Shown here one piece after another: positions 31,349 to 33,099 of a stretch of 33,099 nt of DNA (positions are counted from its first letter, which is position 1; every line of letters begins with the position of its first letter). The position numbers and the translations under genes are program-made. The DNA is from Phenylobacterium sp. (lineage in GTDB: Bacteria > Pseudomonadota > Alphaproteobacteria > Caulobacterales > Caulobacteraceae), in NCBI RefSeq assembly GCF_028290885.1, contig NZ_JAQGIZ010000146.1, positions 1 through 33,099 of the forward strand, in the 5' to 3' direction. The notes under the pieces are model-generated. The model ran no database searches, had not been told where the DNA came from, and worked only from the letters and a program-made list of their open reading frames with translations.

Positions 31349-32535
31349 CGGCAACCGCCGCCGCCGCGCCCGCGCGCGACCGCCTGGGGGTATGGTGCGG
31401 CTGGGTGTTGATCGGCGCCGCGGTGCTGGTTCCGATCCTGGGCTGGCTGGCTCCGTTGGGATTCGCGGCGCTGCTGGCGCTGGTGGGACTGCTCTGCCTG
31501 CCGGCGGTGCGGATCGCCGACCAGGATCGGCCGGCGGCGATGATCCTGTTCGCGACCCTCATCTGGGCGGCGGTCTCGACCACCTGGAGCCCATATCATC
31601 CCAGCAAGCCAGGCAACTCCACGGTCCTGAAGCTCGCCTTTGAGCTGCCGCTCTACTGGAGCGCCATTTCGGCGGCTCGGCGCGCCGATCCGGTGCTGCG
31701 CACCCGCGCCCTGCACGTCCTGGCCTGGGGCTGCGCCGTGTTCGGCCTTGTCCTTCTTGAGGAGGCCGTGACGCGCGGCGCGCTCTACAAGGCGGTGCAC
31801 GTCTCATATGAGCCAATCCGCGGCGATCTTGCGGAGTCCAACGTCGGACATTCCAGCCAGGTGCTCGCCCTGATCTGGCCGTTGGCGGCCGCCGGCGCGC
31901 CAGGCCGATGGCGGCCCTGGCTGGCGCTGGCGATGGTGGTGGGGACTGGCGCGGCGGCTCTGGCGTTTGGGTATGACGAGCCGGTGATCAGCCTCGTGCT
32001 GGCCCCCGTGACCGCGCTGATTGTCTGGCGTTGGCCCGATCGCGCGCCGAAGGTGATGGCCCTTGCCGCCGTGGTGCTCTTCCTGGGGATGCCCCTGGCG
32101 GTCTGGGCCGTCCGGCATTTCTTCGACTATGAGGCAATCCGGAACGCCCTGCCGAAGACCGATTCCATGCGCATGGGCTATTGGAGTCACGCCATCGATT
32201 GGATCCGGCTACGCCCCGTACGGGGCTGGGGCCTCGACGCCAGCCGCATGTTCGGCCCTGGGATCGTGCTGCATCCGCACAACAACCCACTGCAAATCTG
32301 GCTGGAGCTGGGTGGGATCGGGGCGGTCGCGGCCGCGGCCTTGTGGGGCGTGGCGCTGACCAGGCTTTCAAGGCCGATCCCCAGCCTGTCCGCCGCCGCC
32401 ACGGCGGCCTGCGCGGCGGTCTACCTGCTCTCCGGCGTCAACTTCGGCGTCTGGCAGGAGTGGTGGCTGGCGCTAGGCGCGCTGATTGCGGTGTTTGCCG
32501 TCATGAACGCCCCGACCGACGAGACCGCCCGCTAG
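31345..32535 (+). CDS. O-antigen ligase/polymerase-like membrane protein
   Basis: A 396-aa inner-membrane protein with about ten hydrophobic segments and one large periplasmic loop. The loop contains RMGYWSHAIDWIRLRP, GWGLDAS and HPHNNPLQIWLELGG, the pattern of the Wzy_C/WaaL family, in which the loop Arg and His are needed to transfer or polymerise polysaccharide from undecaprenyl carrier. Its precise role (O-antigen ligase, exopolysaccharide polymerase or similar) cannot be settled. ATG overlaps the gor stop. The TAG stop is provided by the first CTAG of repeat copy 2. Confidence 0.88.
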   Translation: MTATAAAAPARDRLGVWCGWVLIGAAVLVPILGWLAPLGFAALLALVGLLCLPAVRIADQDRPAAMILFATLIWAAVSTTWSPYHPSKPGNSTVLKLAFELPLYWSAISAARRADPVLRTRALHVLAWGCAVFGLVLLEEAVTRGALYKAVHVSYEPIRGDLAESNVGHSSQVLALIWPLAAAGAPGRWRPWLALAMVVGTGAAALAFGYDEPVISLVLAPVTALIVWRWPDRAPKVMALAAVVLFLGMPLAVWAVRHFFDYEAIRNALPKTDSMRMGYWSHAIDWIRLRPVRGWGLDASRMFGPGIVLHPHNNPLQIWLELGGIGAVAAAALWGVALTRLSRPIPSLSAAATAACAAVYLLSGVNFGVWQEWWLALGALIAVFAVMNAPTDETAR

Positions 32536-32697
32536 TGTGCTGGATTTGAAGTTCGCCTCATTTACGGGCCACGCGCCGAGCGAACTTCAAATCCAAGAAG
32601 CACACTAGAAAACATATGCTTGCTAGTGTCCCCATCGATCCCGAAGTTCGCCAAAGCCAGCCGCAAGCACTTGCGAACTTCGGGATCGGGACACTAG
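32532..32697. repeat. 166-bp double-hairpin repeat, copy 2
   Basis: Same layout as copy 1: CTAG-bounded hairpin 1 (32532-32608), a 14-bp spacer (32609-32622), and CTAG-bounded hairpin 2 (32623-32697). By hand alignment it differs from copy 1 at about ten positions and two single-base indels, with four changes in the hairpin-1 loop. One pair of changes (32640 C with 32684 G, replacing T-A at 16755/16799) keeps the stem of hairpin 2. Orientation is the same as copy 1 on the plus strand. The left CTAG contains the stop codon of the O-antigen ligase-like gene. Confidence 0.93.
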
Positions 32698-32798
32698 CCC
32701 TGTAAGCATCGACCTTCGCCCCCATCTTGGAGTAGAAGGCGCGGTTTCGCCGGTCCGGCTCAGCTGCCGGCGGCGAAGCGGGGCGTGGAGTTGGAGCG

Positions 32799-33099
32799 AT
32801 GACCGAACACTGGACGCCGGCGTCCTGGCGATCGAAGACCGCCAAGCACATGCCGACGGACTATCCGGACCCGGCCGCGCTGGCCAAGGTCGAGCAGACC
32901 CTGCGCGGCATGCCGCCGCTGGTTTTTGCAGGTGAGGCGCGCCGCCTGAAAGGCTTGCTGGCCGAGGTGTCGGAGGGCCGCGCCTTCCTGCTGCAGGGCG
33001 GCGACTGCGCCGAGAGCTTCAAGGAATTCCACGCCGACAACATCCGCGACACCTTCCGCCTGATCCTGCAGATGGCGGTGGTGCTGACCTTCGCCGGCG
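32799..33099 (+). CDS. Class II DAHP synthase (partial, 5' end)
   Basis: An open frame from ATG 32799 (GGAG 3 bp upstream) runs 100 codons and off the right edge. The sequence starts [19 protein letters not shown] and includes [12 protein letters not shown] and [16 protein letters not shown], all strongly typical of the plant-type class II 3-deoxy-7-phosphoheptulonate synthase. This enzyme condenses phosphoenolpyruvate and erythrose 4-phosphate in the first step of the shikimate pathway. The Cys in GGDCAE is a metal ligand in the family. Its promoter must lie in or just after the repeat, since only 101 bp separate them. Confidence 0.94.
   Translation, partial: MTEHWTPASWRSKTAKHMPTDYPDPAALAKVEQTLRGMPPLVFAGEARRLKGLLAEVSEGRAFLLQGGDCAESFKEFHADNIRDTFRLILQMAVVLTFAG

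Overview
The window looks like chromosomal DNA from a high-GC alphaproteobacterium, most likely a member of the Caulobacteraceae (Phenylobacterium or Caulobacter type). This rests on gene content and style: DUF992 and DUF3297 proteins, a PEPxxWA-sorted exported protein, many Sec-exported hydrolases, a NodT-type efflux lipoprotein, a class II DAHP synthase and strong G/C third-position bias. It is an inference from memory of families; no search was run. There is no rRNA, CRISPR array, intact insertion sequence or recognisable prophage.

Layout. Bases 1-2711: end of an unknown operon (a partial gene and a 407-aa unknown) converging on an MFS transporter. 2712-5165: a PEPxxWA exported protein with a clear terminator, an exported methyltransferase-fold protein, a CDGSH iron-sulfur protein, a REP-like repeat and a small unknown. 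5337-6052: an overlapping membrane protein/lipoprotein pair with the architecture of a two-component spanin. 6049-7609: an arsenic operon on the minus strand (arsR-arsC-aqpS) with a palindrome next to the arsR start. 7695-11203: mostly small genes (DUF3297, a Cys-rich unknown, a remnant repeat tract, an AT-rich foreign-looking membrane protein, cupin, DUF992, YCII). 11225-14950, minus strand: a secreted epoxide-hydrolase-like enzyme related to Cif, an S9 peptidase and a pirin. 15179-18599: an exported cyclophilin-type PPIase, two small unknowns, a double-hairpin repeat, an exported metallo-beta-lactamase-fold hydrolase and a divergent DsbA/HCCA-isomerase-family protein.

18636-18710 is tRNA-Val(CAC). 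19013-23189 is a translationally coupled tripartite drug-efflux operon: membrane fusion protein, 14-helix-type MFS pump and NodT-type outer membrane factor. 23643-27799 holds a ScyD/ScyE-type beta-propeller protein converging on phosphoglycolate phosphatase and a PSMA-like M28 peptidase. 27907-33099 is a tightly packed housekeeping run: glmU, rpiA, glutathione reductase, an O-antigen ligase-like membrane protein, a second copy of the double-hairpin repeat, and the start of a class II DAHP synthase that runs off the window.

The most interesting non-coding structure is a 166-bp repeat present twice (16647-16812 and 32532-32697). Each copy is two long hairpins, and each hairpin is bounded by CTAG. 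The copies differ by a compensatory base-pair change in one stem, and the terminal CTAGs supply the stop codons of three neighbouring genes. The most interesting coding candidates are the orphan spanin-like pair and the arsenic operon that uses an aquaglyceroporin where a pump is usual.
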